Source of the DNA: Paragonimus westermani
Lineage: Eukaryota > Platyhelminthes > Trematoda > Plagiorchiida > Troglotrematidae
Length of the DNA: 64,000 nt
Assembly: GCA_008508345.1 (NCBI GenBank)
Contig: QNGE01000419.1
Coordinates: forward strand, 99,983-163,982
Reading direction: 5' to 3'
Shown here: positions 22,376-34,579 of the stretch, one piece after another
How the letters are laid out: every line of letters starts with the position of its first letter
Position numbering within the stretch: the first letter of the stretch is position 1
The notes under the pieces: model-generated
What the model saw: the letters and a program-made list of their open reading frames with translations, nothing else
The model's database searches: none
What the model was told of the DNA's origin: nothing
Program-made: the position numbers and the translations under genes

Positions 22376-25300
22376 ATTTCGGTTAGTAGGCAAGCAGATT
22401 TTGGATGTTGATCAACGGTTGATTTCACAAACAGTAATAAACGCATCCCATCACCTCTAGTGAAACGACCCCTATCTTCGTTTGACACATTGCATGCTAT
22501 CGACCAACATCAGCATGAATACACAATTTCCTGTATATCATCCGACTAGTACTAGAGCACACATACATACCAACCAAATGGGGTCAAACGCCAAACTACG
22601 CGAACATCAGTCGATAACCACCACTGGGTTTACAAACAAAATGAATCGGTTATCGATTAACTGCATCTGAGACACAACAAGAATTGCCTCAGTGGATAAG
22701 GAGAGGCAGTTTCCACGATGAAAAACTAGTGGAAGACTGCTGTATAACAATAACCACTTGCGATCCCTATGGCGATCTGACAGAGGTGGGAATATATGTA
22801 GCAATAAACAGGTGAGATTTTGCTTTAATCTTACGTCACGTCTCAGATTCTGTTTCTAAAACGTAACAATTTTATGTACACCCACACAACCACACATAGA
22901 GAACTATTAGGACACACAGAGCGAGTGTCTTCGTTTACATATGCCGAAAATGCAAAGAAGCGCAAACTAGACAGTTAAAACGAAGAATGGTAAAGAATTC
23001 GAGGACGTGCCCGATGTCACGAGGATATCAGCTGCTCATCTACATACTTTGTCGATACAAAAACCTGCGGATAATCTGGCTGCCAAGTGACGATGAACTT
23101 ATGTGCTTGCGTAATGCAACAGTTTGCCGCGCACAGCAGACGGAACGAGCTAACTAGTGTTTTCAGATTCCTTGCCGTTCGAAACACACAAGCATAAATA
23201 AGCTCTCACCTGACTCAGAAACAAACTTAACTTACCCTACCAAGGGCAGCGTGATAGGTTGTGTAGGTTGGACAACGAGACTCTCAGTAGCCGCACACAA
23301 GCTAGTTAGCTATCCGGTAAGAGTTCAGACATGTGACACTCTTAACAGCACACACTAAACTATGGTGAAGAGAGGAACATTGGTTGAACAAAAGATTGCT
23401 TACGATGTAATCAACTTATTAACTGACCCGACATCTGAGGCATCTATCACATACCCACAACAGAGAACTGGGATTATCCGCATGAGATACTCTGCCTCTG
23501 ATGAGGTCCATGCACCGCTTCAAACATGACAGTGTAGCCTGACTGGTTGCCTTGGATAGGAGCAAGGTCTAAAAAACAAAACGTAACAAAGTGAGCTCAG
23601 TATAAGAGGCACATCAAAATGCAAGTTAATGGAAGATAATCTGTTCAGGCTAACTACAGAGTACAATGTCAGGCATAAGTGAGTCGAATTTGCATGGTTG
23701 CCAGAGGAACACAGGTGGAGAGCTAGCAACTCGAATCCCAGCTAAAAGAGAGCCTTAAACCGGGGTGACTAGTCAGCCAGATGGTAACTGCACTGGGTGA
23801 GTGTGAGCTGAACCGGGTCAACCAAAGTGCAAAAGCCAAATTTTATTCGGATAACTGTGGAAGTTAAACGACAGTGCGAAACAGATATAAGGGTGCAACA
23901 AATTCAGCGACTAACCTTGTACACCGCAGTCAGTTCCGGAGTACGAACTGAGGCAGCCTGGGAAGACAGACAGAAAGAAGAAGACAACGGAGAATTAGGA
24001 AGAACAAGTAGGACGCTGCTAACAGCATGCACAGTCGGGAAGCGTGCAACCCATTGTTAGATATGGCAAGTGTTTAATACGTACACAATTCCGACGATGA
24101 CCACATGAATCCGGCAGGTAGGCGGATTTTTCCGCTGATAGATAAAACTTGAAACTAAGACACGATATTCGATTCAAAATTTGCAAAGAAAAACTGTACA
24201 TACCACTTTAGTCAAACGTTGGTCAAATGGCTACTGCGAATGTCTACCTCAATTTAAAATGTTCTTATACGATATAGAGGCTGAAGAATTGCAGTCACAA
24301 AGTTTAGTCATTATCAATTCTGGTTATCTTTCACTGGTGGAAATTCTACATCTCGTTCCAACGTTTATGGAACATGATCACACAAACGCGAAGTGCTGTA
24401 AGTTGTGGGGTTCGGCTTGTTGTCACCCTTGTAGGCATACACGGAAGCCGAAAAACAGGCGGAATGACCATATACGGTTAAGCGCTTCTCTTATAGTAAA
24501 CGTACTGAAATCTTTGACAGAAGTTCGGGAATTGTGGACAATTCAAGGTGAACACCACTCACACTCGACCGTAGCCTTGGCACTTAGATATGCTAACCCA
24601 TTTTGAAAAGAAGTACCAGACTCGAATTTCGCTCTCACAGGAGCACATCAGTAGTGAATACTCTCTTCCATACCGGAATTAGCACTCCAGTCTTCGTATT
24701 TATCAGACTATCGTGTTGACCACAACGCTAGTAACTTCACAATAGGCATGACCAAATGATCATATCCAAACGCTCAAACATAAACTTGTGTGAATACCGT
24801 TGAGCTTACTCGATCACCTGGGAGAGAGAGTAAGCAGAAACGCTCTATCCAATTCAGTTGAGATCTGTAATCACCGACACTTACATTCAGTGGTATGTAG
24901 CGAACAGATAATGTGGAGGTGGGAAGAAGGGCACCTGATCCGGAAAACCAAATAAGTTCACTCAGCCAAACCATAGAAACATCGATTTGCATGGTTTGGC
25001 CAACCTACGATTCGCCACGCTAGGCACCTTCTTCCGATGCTCCAGATCACACGCGAAAGGGGTAGTTAGTCGGCAAAGATGATTGGAAGCAGTCAATGGG
25101 AGCTGTAAATTGTGTTCAACCTGCAGGTTATTGACCACATGGTCAATCTAGCCATCAATAACTAAGGCTCAAGAAGATGGCAGGCAACTGGATTCAAAAG
25201 AACGAATATTATCACTGTTCAACAGAAATTCGCCTGTGACATAAAGGTAGTTGCCCAAGCAGGTGTCATCTAAATGTCATCTCACTCTAACATGGAGCTT

Positions 25301-26369
25301 GGCTGTTTGTTGGCAAGATGTAGATACTTTGACATTGAGTGTTTGGGTTTAAGCATGGAAATGTGATAAACCAATTCTACACTTATCGGTTTTTACACAG
25401 CTAGACTAACCCTATGGCTTTGTGGACGTGTGGCGGTTCGGCCGTTATAGGTAATTGACGACAATATCAACGTACTGTGTCAGATCCATAGCTTGCAACC
25501 ACAGACCTAGTTGTACGTTACATATAATCATTGTCGAGCACTGTGACATGGCATACATTGTCCACCATTTCAAAACATGTTAATCTGAGGTATATGGGCT
25601 ACAGGATCACTACTGGTTTAGATTACTTAAAGAGCATATTCATTCTGACATGAGTAGAAGGTGGCAATAATTTGTAAATATATCTAGCTGTATTTGTCTG
25701 AAAAAACGACATTTGAGACTTACAACAATTGTACGTAGCAATGTAAGCGAACAATTTGAAAGTTGCTAAGAAATGTGATTCGCAAGTGTAAGCAACTGAA
25801 AAACATAAACGTAGGAAATGCATACAACTATTGCGTATTCCAAATGAGGCTTTTCGGAATGAAAGCTTGACCATAATGTAAATGTGTGTGATCTTTTTGT
25901 GTGAGTGTCTAATGTGTGATAAACTCGTACAGAACACAAGAAGCATGAAACATGAGATCTCCGGCACTTGCGTTAAAACTGTCAACGACCACCAGTTCGT
26001 GACTTAAGGTGCATATCGACACCAATTAACAGGTCAACAGTTGTGTCCATCAGACAGAGATATGTACGAGGAATCGAAAGAACTCGTGACTATTGCGATA
26101 CAGGCTGAATAAATTCTTATTCAATCAATCAATTGTTATCCAGTGAGCAACGACCCGTCTCAATTTATCTCCATGTGACAAGTTTGAAACTAATACTGGA
26201 TTTTTTACAGTGTGGAGAGGTAATGAGGATACCGAAAAACAGCACCACCTGTATCGTTGTTCAAACATACACGGTAAATTTAGCAGAAAAAACAAGCTCA
26301 ACGAGGTATCTGCGACCTGACATAATGATCATTCACGTTCAGAATAATAAAAAGCTTTAACATTACTAG
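22376..26369. other. No recognisable feature
   Basis: Contains a 141-codon plus-strand frame (24181-24606), the longest here. It has a Cys/His cluster (CCKLWGSACCHPCRH) but no family I can name and no clear splice sites, so it is not called. The sequence immediately upstream of 26370 shows no PLE similarity, so the element there is 5'-truncated or rearranged. Confidence 0.35.
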
Positions 26370-27500
26370 TATGTTGATGATATTTTGGTTTTTACGGATA
26401 CTGATCATTTTGATTTATTTTTTAATCTTCTTAACTCTATTCATCCGAACCTACCATTGTCTCACGAAAAGGAATCAAACGACAGTTTAGCATTTTTAGA
26501 TGTAATCATCACTAGGTGTCGGGATGGAAAATTACAGCGATCGATCCATCGCAAAGCAACATGGGGCGGACAATATCTACAATTCTCCAGCTTTGCCCCG
26601 ATGGCATACAAGCGGGGTTTGATCAAAACTCTTTCAGAGGGCCAGTCGTATTCGCACTCCTGATAAGCTGCAAAGTGAACAAGCAATGCTGAAGAAAACG
26701 CTGCTGCCAAACAGATATCCTGAAAAGTTCATAGATATTCATAGCAAGGCGACCAAATGCGAGGAACCAGTGCAAACAGCTCAAAAGAAAGATATATTTT
26801 CATTTTTGCAATTCAAAGGCGATCATCTGGCAAATGACATCAAGCACAAACTGAAGTGTGCCCTATCCCGGACGTATACGGCTGCCCAATTACGCTTGGT
26901 TCAAACCACCAAAGGACTCGTTCTACACAATCGAGAACGCAGTCGGTCTGACCATTCTGTCTCTCACGTTGTCTATCAGTTCACTTGCAGTTGCGGTGAC
27001 GTTTACATAGGCAGAACAGACCGACGGCTATCTTAGCGTGTGGCCGAACACCTCCCAAACTGGTTAAAACAGCGCATGACACAACTGGAAACCGATGGAT
27101 CGGTTACTCGAAGCCCGGCGTCATCGATTGCCAGACACATCATGATAACAGGTCACCAGGTGGTCCCACTTAACTCTTTCAAAATATTGTTACGTCAGCA
27201 GAACCCGAAGCTACTGGCCTTTAGCGAAGCCATGCTAATTAGAGCTCACCAGCCGGCGCTGTGTGCACAAAAGTGGGTGAAGCAACCTATAGGGTTGCCG
27301 TGGTGGTGATGACAATACGTGGTGTGATTGTATGCGTGTCCATACCTTGTCTATCTCTAATTTTCCGTCATATATAACTTGCATGTTTTACGTTTGCGAC
27401 TGATGAGAGTAAACGAAATGTTAACGTATCGCAACACGTCTTCTTTTTGCGCTGATGAAGTGATTGAAGGGAACTCAGTGTTTCAAATAACCAGTATAAT
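26370..27500 (+). mobile_element. Penelope-like element: RT C-terminal half, GIY-YIG endonuclease and 3' region
   Basis: Opens at the RT catalytic box YVDD (26370-26381). There follow HPNLPLSHEKESNDSLAFLD, RKATWGGQY and the C-terminal RT block ending RNRYPEKFI-like. The GIY-YIG domain reads VVYQFTCSCGDVYIGRTDRR, then a stop, RVAEHLPNWL, and closes at ALCAQKW...LPWW (stop 27307-27309). Only two lesions are visible: one missing base near 26630 that shifts the frame, and a TAG at 27034-27036 in place of a Gln-like codon. Everything N-terminal to YVDD is absent, typical of 5' truncation. The 3' region carries a hammerhead-like motif (27390-27439) and a GAACTCAGTGTTTCA block (27470-27484). It was mobilised by copying RNA into DNA; this copy cannot encode a full enzyme. 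Confidence 0.92.
27390..27439 (+). ncRNA. Hammerhead ribozyme-like motif in the PLE 3' region
   Basis: The order of core elements is complete: CUGAUGA (27400-27406), GAAA (27415-27418), and UA as the cleavage dinucleotide (27427-27428). Stem I pairs 27390-27399 with 27429-27439: ten pairs with a single bulged C, and six of them contiguous next to the core. Stem III is two pairs (one wobble) closed by a UUAA tetraloop, the minimal form known from PLE hammerheads. Stem II (GAGUAAAC) has only one sure pair, so this copy may be weak. It lies 80 nt after the endonuclease stop. Hammerheads in PLE terminal repeats are established; activity here is untested. Confidence 0.65.
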
Positions 27501-29845
27501 TCACTACTAGACAAGTTAAGACTGTCATTTTAAACGTCAAAAGATGAACGATGTAGAGAAATTACGTGTCGCTGAAAACTGTCGATTTTAAGATTCGTAC
27601 TTGTGATTCCGAAAAAGACAACAAAAATAAAATACACAAAAAGTAATATAATACGGGATTAATCTAGAACTGACAAATATCAGTTAGGTATGTTGTCTGT
27701 CTGTAATCCACGGTAATGTCGGAGGGACACGGCTAAACGATTTCAGTGGTCGCGGAGAACGTGGGAGGATACCAATTAGTTGTCAGGGCTAGTGAGCAAT
27801 AAAGCATCAAAAAAGCAATCAAAACCAGGTCAGGAAAATTTGTGAGAGGGGGTGCTTCGAAGTTAAGTTTCTGAGTTTCCTCGGGAGTGAGGGTTTAGGA
27901 ACCAATCTGAAACCGGGTCGGGTTATAAACAGTTCTAAGTCCCAGAGGGAAAACCTGGAAATTGGGCTTAACGTTTGTACTACTTACAAAGCAGCAGTAG
28001 TACCTTGGCAGAAAGCATGATTGAAGGGGATGGGGGAAATCGTTCATTTGGCAGACAGCATCCATCACGATCGTAGTTTCCTGTGAGAGTACGATCAGCT
28101 TTAGATGTAAACGTCCCTAATGTATGAGGGGAGTGCAGCTGTTTCATTGGACGGTGAAATTCTTGTTAAAACTGATATCACAACTAGAATGTGGGGTTGG
28201 TCATCTGTGGATTGTGAAGGTTCCCAAAAATATAGGTGTTGATTAAATAGCTTAATGGCCAACTTCAATTTGCTATGGGGTAAAGAAATCGCCCACTCTT
28301 CCCAGTGAAGTTAGCTCCATGGTCAAGTGTAGGGTAGTGAAGGCAAGGAGTGAGTGTGGAATTACTAAGTATAGCGGGCCGGATGAGGTGAATCCAAACG
28401 AGTAAATTGGCGTAGAATTTGCATTTAGACGCTTGGATTAAACAAAGTTACAGAGTACAACAAATTTTCTCCTTCAAACACGGAAAGACTGACTTTTGAG
28501 GACAGGAGGAAGAGGTAGAATCCTGTGTCGACAAGTACACTGACTACCTTGAGTAACCACTTCAAATCGGTGTCCGTGTTGTAGCAGAGAGTAACCAACG
28601 TATAAATTCTTCCATTGCTAAAAGGAAAATCTATGAGCACACTTTATCGGCACTTTAAGAGGACTTGCGAGTAGTAACCGGTTCTGGTAGAGTTAATGAA
28701 AAACAGTCGATGGATGGTGGGAGGAATGCGATAAAAGGGACGCATACAATACCCTAGTGTGATTATTCTTAACGTGGAATATCAGGACAAAACGACTTGA
28801 ATATCTCGGAAAGTCATAATGCCGTTTTACCTTGTTTTTATCAGAAAATCATCAAGTGCTGGCAGTCAACAAGAACTTGCTTGAGAAAGCTGTGCGACAT
28901 TGATGATGGGAGACGACGAAGCAAAATGCTCGAGTGAACAGGTCGGTAAGTGAGCAGTAGAGCCGGTAATGATGCTCTGTTGTTTACATGTCCAAGGTGA
29001 GTAGCATCGAGTTTGCTCTGGCCTGCACAGTACAGAGCGATACCAGATTACATTATCACAGTTCAGTCCAACACAAAAGGAAGGTAGTGGAACGGGCTGT
29101 ACATGAGATGGGCGCAAACGAGTGTCATCATCGGTGCATATCATCCCAGTGAATTATAGCTACTGCTCGTTTTATCTGAAAACTGACAGACGGAGTAGAA
29201 CTGAAACCTTGTGATTTTTATGCTTGAAACACAATGAGGGTGAAACTACAGTCGTTAGCTGACCGTTAGAAGTAAGCTTATTGCAATAACAAAAGTGGTC
29301 GCCGTAGAGAAAGAATAACTGTAATACCATATTAAGACGTATCGGTAAAGTGTGGTTTTGATAAAAAAAACTATCACACTGTCGTCCTAAATCGTTGCGG
29401 TATCACCCAGGTACCGATTATAAAATCTGAAGTGAACAAACTTGTGAACACTCCCCTTGGCTCTCAATAGGCTAGGTGAAGCCTTTACTAATATCATAAA
29501 GCAGGCTTTGCTAGTGAGCAGTATGGTGCATATATTCGGGAAATAAGGGGCAAGTCTTAACGACAGAAAGACGGTGGACCAAAAGCGACTATTGGAATAG
29601 CGTATGCGCACTACGGGGGACATATCACGAGGGCAAATAAAGATATACTACTATCCAGTTGTGCAGTAGACTATGCGCGTTTGTAGTCCTTTGTTTTAAC
29701 ATAACCTGAATGGGAGTTCATGCGATAAACAACTTCTCAGGCCAACCGTCACAACACTACTGAACGATGAAGTCATGGGAACTGTACGCCCCAAATCAGG
29801 CTCCTTCTTTCAAAGCCGTTTGACAGTTGAGCAGCGGCGTCAAGC
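27501..29845. other. No recognisable feature
   Basis: No element or exon recognised. The minus-strand frame 28866-29144 (92 codons, Ser-rich) has no convincing splice sites. Confidence 0.4.
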
Positions 29846-29925
29846 ACTGAGACGTTTCTGCTGATGAGGCTACGAAGACGAACTGTGTGTACACCCTATG
29901 TCGGACGTAGGGTGAACCAAAACCT
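29846..29925 (+). ncRNA. Hammerhead-like sequence followed by a strong hairpin
   Basis: CUGAUGA (29861-29867) is followed by a partial stem II (GGCUACGAAGAC) and GAAC where a hammerhead needs GAAA. No complementary stem I was found. Directly downstream, CACCCTATG and CGTAGGGTG can pair around a five-base loop (29892-29914). It may be a decayed PLE-type ribozyme region or an unrelated repeat end. Confidence 0.25.
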
Positions 29926-30589
29926 GAGAACAAGAAGCTGAGGTCAGATTTGACGTATCTTATGCTATCGAACAGATAAAGATTTTACGTTCGTTTGAAT
30001 AAGTGCTCTTGCTGAAGGCACTGAAAGTTGCAATATTATGTGAATATAGCCGCATTTTCACTAGTCGGGTCGAAGGTGCGGATGAATACATGTGCCTTTG
30101 ATAGACTGTTGTTTTGTTTTACCGTATCGTAATTTGTGGATCGTGCTCAATCGGTAGGGCTTAGAATATTCGGTTAGGACATTCGTTCGAAGTGGTAGTA
30201 CCCTCCGTCAAAATGGATTTAAACGCTGCGATTAACAAGCTGATGGATGAATGAACAAATTGTACACATACACAAACAGAGTTGGCCGATTCGCCAAGTG
30301 AGGCCGAACGTCAAGGCAATATAAGCGCGAGTTGCTTCATTCTCGATGTGGTTAGCACCACTAATTGACTTGCACATTTGACGCTGTGCTGAATTGCTGA
30401 TAAGTAGTATGGTAGACTTGAAGATTTAGAAAAGATCCCATTACGGAAAATGTCGGAGTCGACTGCGCTCAAATCAGCAACATAAACTGCAAGTTGAGTC
30501 ATGTAGCCCTTCTCAGAGCTGAGAAACGTCATATTGTAGCGAGAAGGCGTCCAACAAAGCACAATCTTTATTGTCCAAATCGCTAGTCA
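29926..30589. other. No recognisable feature
   Basis: A weak tRNA-like A/B-box pair occurs near 30145-30200 but is too diverged to call. Confidence 0.35.
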
Positions 30590-31055
30590 CATGCAACGCG
30601 CGCTCTCTCGTTTATGAGTCGCAATTCCAACCCGCAGCACCCCCCGTCGTGTGCACTTCTAACCGGTTTACGTGCGTGACCGGTGCCTTCTATCGGAGGG
30701 TTTTTCGCTTGCCATTCCTCGTCTGTTTGTCCGATTTCGTTGCGCGATGGCTCGTCCGGCTGCTCGTGCTGTCCGCCATCCACCCAGTGTTGGCCTTGAC
30801 CGTATTCCAACATCGTGTCGAGATGTTCCTCTAAATGTTGGAAAAACTACGCCTCCGATCTGGCCGTCTGTCGTATTTCGCCTGCCCTGCCTCGCCCGTT
30901 GGTCCGATCTAGTCGAGCGATGACTCATCCGGTCGCGCACGTTGTCCGTGATCCGATCGCGGCAGGCTTTCGAACGTACCTCCCCCCACGTTGAGGTATT
31001 CGGCCGAGCGTTCGAAAACTCGCACCCCCGACCTGGCAATCCACCACAATATTTG
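30590..31055. repeat. GC- and CpG-rich island built of a diverged 173-bp tandem repeat
   Basis: Clearly richer in G+C and CpG than all surrounding sequence. Unit 1 (30704-30876) and unit 2 (30877-31049) align from TTCGCYTGCC, through TGGTCCGAT and GTTGTCCG-like blocks, to ACGCCTCCGATCTGGC versus GCACCCCCGACCTGGC. A partial third unit may follow. Long open frames on both strands here (up to 123 codons) are explained by base composition. It could be a satellite fragment or a CpG-rich regulatory block; I cannot tell which. Confidence 0.6.
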
Positions 31056-34000
31056 ATCTCCGTTGCCCGCTGAACCCACTGTCAGAGAAGTTATCCAGAA
31101 GAGTGACTACCTCAGATGGAATTTCCAAACAGTTCACGCATAAATTCGTGAGTGCCACTGTTGAGCGTTGACACTAAAGTATTGGTATTTTGTTGGGTTA
31201 CTGAGTGCAAATGTGAAATTTTGGACCTCAGGGGTATCTTTGTAGTACACTTAGTGCAACGCCTACCATGTTTATTCATGTTGTTTGTGTTGCCAATACA
31301 AGTCCAGTCAAATTCTTCACAAATGAGCCTCTTCCGAATAGACAGTTGACAGGTTTAAAAGTCTTTTCGCGTGAACAGCAGAAAACTGAGAAAATCGATC
31401 GAAACGGAAGTTCAGAAGTAAGCGTGAATAGTCTGCACCTGTGTCTGTAAGGTAGTCGCAGAAAGTGAGGGGAAGACGGTTAACGATGGAAAAAACACGT
31501 TTAGTTAACACTGACCTTCAACGCGAGCGCCACTGTTACAATTCCTCCCCATGTTCATCAGCGTCCCTAGCCGAAGGTCCTAGTATCTCACAGAAGCCAG
31601 AAAAGCCCTACTGACATGACAATTTGGCGTCGAAACCATCAAGCAGAAGCCACACACTAGCAACTGTGTTACCTCTTCCAGTCTACGTAACCCAACAAAT
31701 GGAAACTGAGCACGACGTGGTTAGCGATGGGTTACTAAGTGTAAGAAAAGCTCAGGTCAACGAAACTAAATGTACTCGGTGATAAACGGAGCCTGTCTGT
31801 CTGTCCAGGGAGTCAGGACATCCTTAATGTGGTGCCCTTCATCAAAGGTCGCCGATGTCCTACAGAGAGAGACAGTCGAGGATAGACACTCACTGATAAC
31901 TATCAAGTTGGTTATGCTTCGCGGTCGCATACGAGGACGGTTCGTACGTCTGTATTACACACTTGGTTCTTCATACAAAAATCGAGACCATATAATCAAC
32001 ACATGTAGTGTAAGCTGGTTGACGCCATCGAAGATTCAATTATTCAGTTTAGTCACATTAGGCCAGTGGTTTTTAGCTGTTCCAGCTCGCGAACCAAACT
32101 GTTGACCAAATTTCGCCCCGCAACCCAAGGCACTAAATACACTGGTAACACCAACGTGTAGTCCAGCAGATTTGATAATTTAAATGAGACCCAACTGGCC
32201 GTGTTAATAACACCCTTACAGAGAAGTATGCTACTAGTGTTGTGACCACAAAAGACGCTTGACCTGCGAAGTACTGTGTTGCATGAAATTCCTTATAATT
32301 TGTGTGGAAACAAAACATCGAACATGTACACTGATATGTATGGATGATGCGTATCCATACACACTGAACAGTAGTGTACTGTCATTTGCTTTGGTGACAA
32401 GTCTCCCAGTCTACAAACACAGTACCAATAGTCGCTTCTAGTCCCCCGTCTTCCTTTCAACGAAACGTACTACTCACAAACGAAGGTACATGTTATAAAA
32501 CGCCAGTAGAACAATTTTTATTCAAATGGCCTCCTGATGAACAAGTTTTTGTAAGCGTTTGTGAAAAGGTGCCTTCATAATGACAACGACAACACAGCGT
32601 GGACAGTAGTGAAGAGGAAGATTTCTTGCTTAAATCCTGATTTGAAGAGAGAAGTCAGAAGAAGTTTTCGTTCAACGCACCTTTCCGTAACATTTCGCTG
32701 TGCTTCATTGGGTACACACAGGAGCCTGAGGTCCTACAAATAGTAAAATTCAATAGGCACTGTGTAGCGATGTAATAAAACCAACTAATGTACAGAAGCA
32801 CGCACACACATCAATGCCCAGCAGTTCCTGAGGATATCTGCTGCCGATGAACATCCTTTTCCGTGGTAAGAGACGGTTTCAAATGAATAACGGCTGTGGT
32901 CTAGGGGAACCGGATATGTCTACGAATTTTTCTCGTGTAACGTAGTTAAAAGGATTTCACCAGGCTTAAGCAAAGTCAGCACAGCAATGATTGAAGTGCA
33001 ACTAGTAGCACTGGCATTCTGAGATGTCATGGTCCCCAGGATGTCTTTGTGGGTCCATGCTGGAACATAATCGTCGCTCTATTCTGTCTGTGTAGGTGGT
33101 TCGGTACTCATGCAAAAACTCATAGGCAGCGTAAGATTTGGCATTGAGCGGTAGTAGTGTTGGAGTTCGGACGGTGATGAGCGCCGTATCTAATTGGATT
33201 GTATAGGGTCTGTATATTGTAACAGCGATTAACAACAAAGCGGTCACGTCACTACCCACGTAAGGCAATTGATTTGGAAATCCCACCTGATGGTACTACA
33301 TTGTAGAACTCCTTCAGCCCGTTATGACTGGTCTTGCCTCTTAGCGTAGACCAAAAAGCTCCTCTCAAATGTGTGATGGGCATGTAACACAAACTGAAGT
33401 TGAGTTTTATTAGATATTGAATGTGGCATTGAAGCCGCATACCATCGTCGAGTGTGGCAAACCAGATGCGTGCGAGCAATAGCGTAAGTCTACCTTGATC
33501 TACTGAGCTCAGTTCAACTATTATCACAGTACAACTATGAAAATAATGAACATCGTACGATTTGTTTTGATGTTTTTTTTCTTAACGCTAAGAGACAAAA
33601 AGTGCCTCGCGACCCAAAGGTTGGGGACGACTACATTCGACAATCCACCAAGACTGGTAGATTACAGCGCAGTTGAACATGCCAACTGCCCCTGAAAATT
33701 TCACTATCGAGCGTAAGCACTAGCCTCCTAACATTTTACTTTTTGCTGACGGAAAGGTTATGCCACATTGAAACCATTAATCTGTTATTAGGTTGTCCGC
33801 TAAACGTTCCACTCTACGGCAATACAGTCAGCATAGTCTAAGTCTCGAGTCGTTGCACCTGGGAAAATTCTAACACTCATACACTTACAGCTGATTGGAA
33901 CGATTTGTAAGATCTCGTTCAAGTGGGAAAGAATGAGCTAGGCACCTCAATTGAGATTCCAAATTTCGGCGATAAACAACTATAAACTCTGACCCGGACT

Positions 34001-34579
34001 GATGGTTCACCACAGATTGCTTCTAGCATATTAATATACATTCCAACAGAAGAAATGGACAGAGCGGTTTGTGGCGCTTAGCCCGTATGGAATCGACAAG
34101 CACATCTTATGTAAACTGCACTGTCCCGCCCACATATGTCGCACTCTCACGAGCGAGTACTGGCAGAATGACCACTTCCTCAGAGTGAATGAAACCGGTT
34201 AACGTTACCAAAGGCATCTCGGTAAACATCGTTCTTGCAACCTTTGACCATTATTAGCCACATTTCTGGTCAACATTCATCACATGCTCTTAAGTGTAAT
34301 TTTCACTTGCTCACCCTACTCAACGCAGTTCACTGGAACTCGATGTTTTGACCGACAAACATTAAAACTGTTGGCGGTCGATTAGAATGTGAAAAGCACG
34401 CAGGTCTCTCGGTTTCGCTTCAGAAGATTGCATGGTTGACAAGAGCATGTTCACAATACAAGGTGATGGTAGTCCAGTCCATGCACAAGACATTTGATGA
34501 ATTGAAGGGAGTGAGTTGACGTTTCTCAGTAGCTCTCTACTACAGCAACGTGTTCGAGTAAGTTTGGTGCCAATCAAAC
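31056..34579. other. No recognisable feature
   Basis: Nothing I can assign. Frames at 31770-32105 and 33252-33527 lack motifs and splice support. Confidence 0.4.

Noticed and set aside
23490..23530. CTGATGAGGTCC considered as another hammerhead
   Set aside because: No GAAA block, stem II or stem I partner.
24774..24992. Possible minus-strand exon with a GTAAGT donor near 24887
   Set aside because: The only well-placed acceptor gives a 50-nt piece with no recognisable peptide and no phase-compatible partner.
30140..30215. tRNA-like A and B boxes
   Set aside because: Too diverged; no arm folds convincingly.
30583..31039. Long overlapping open frames (76-123 codons) on both strands
   Set aside because: They coincide exactly with the GC-rich tandem repeat; low stop-codon density from base composition explains them.
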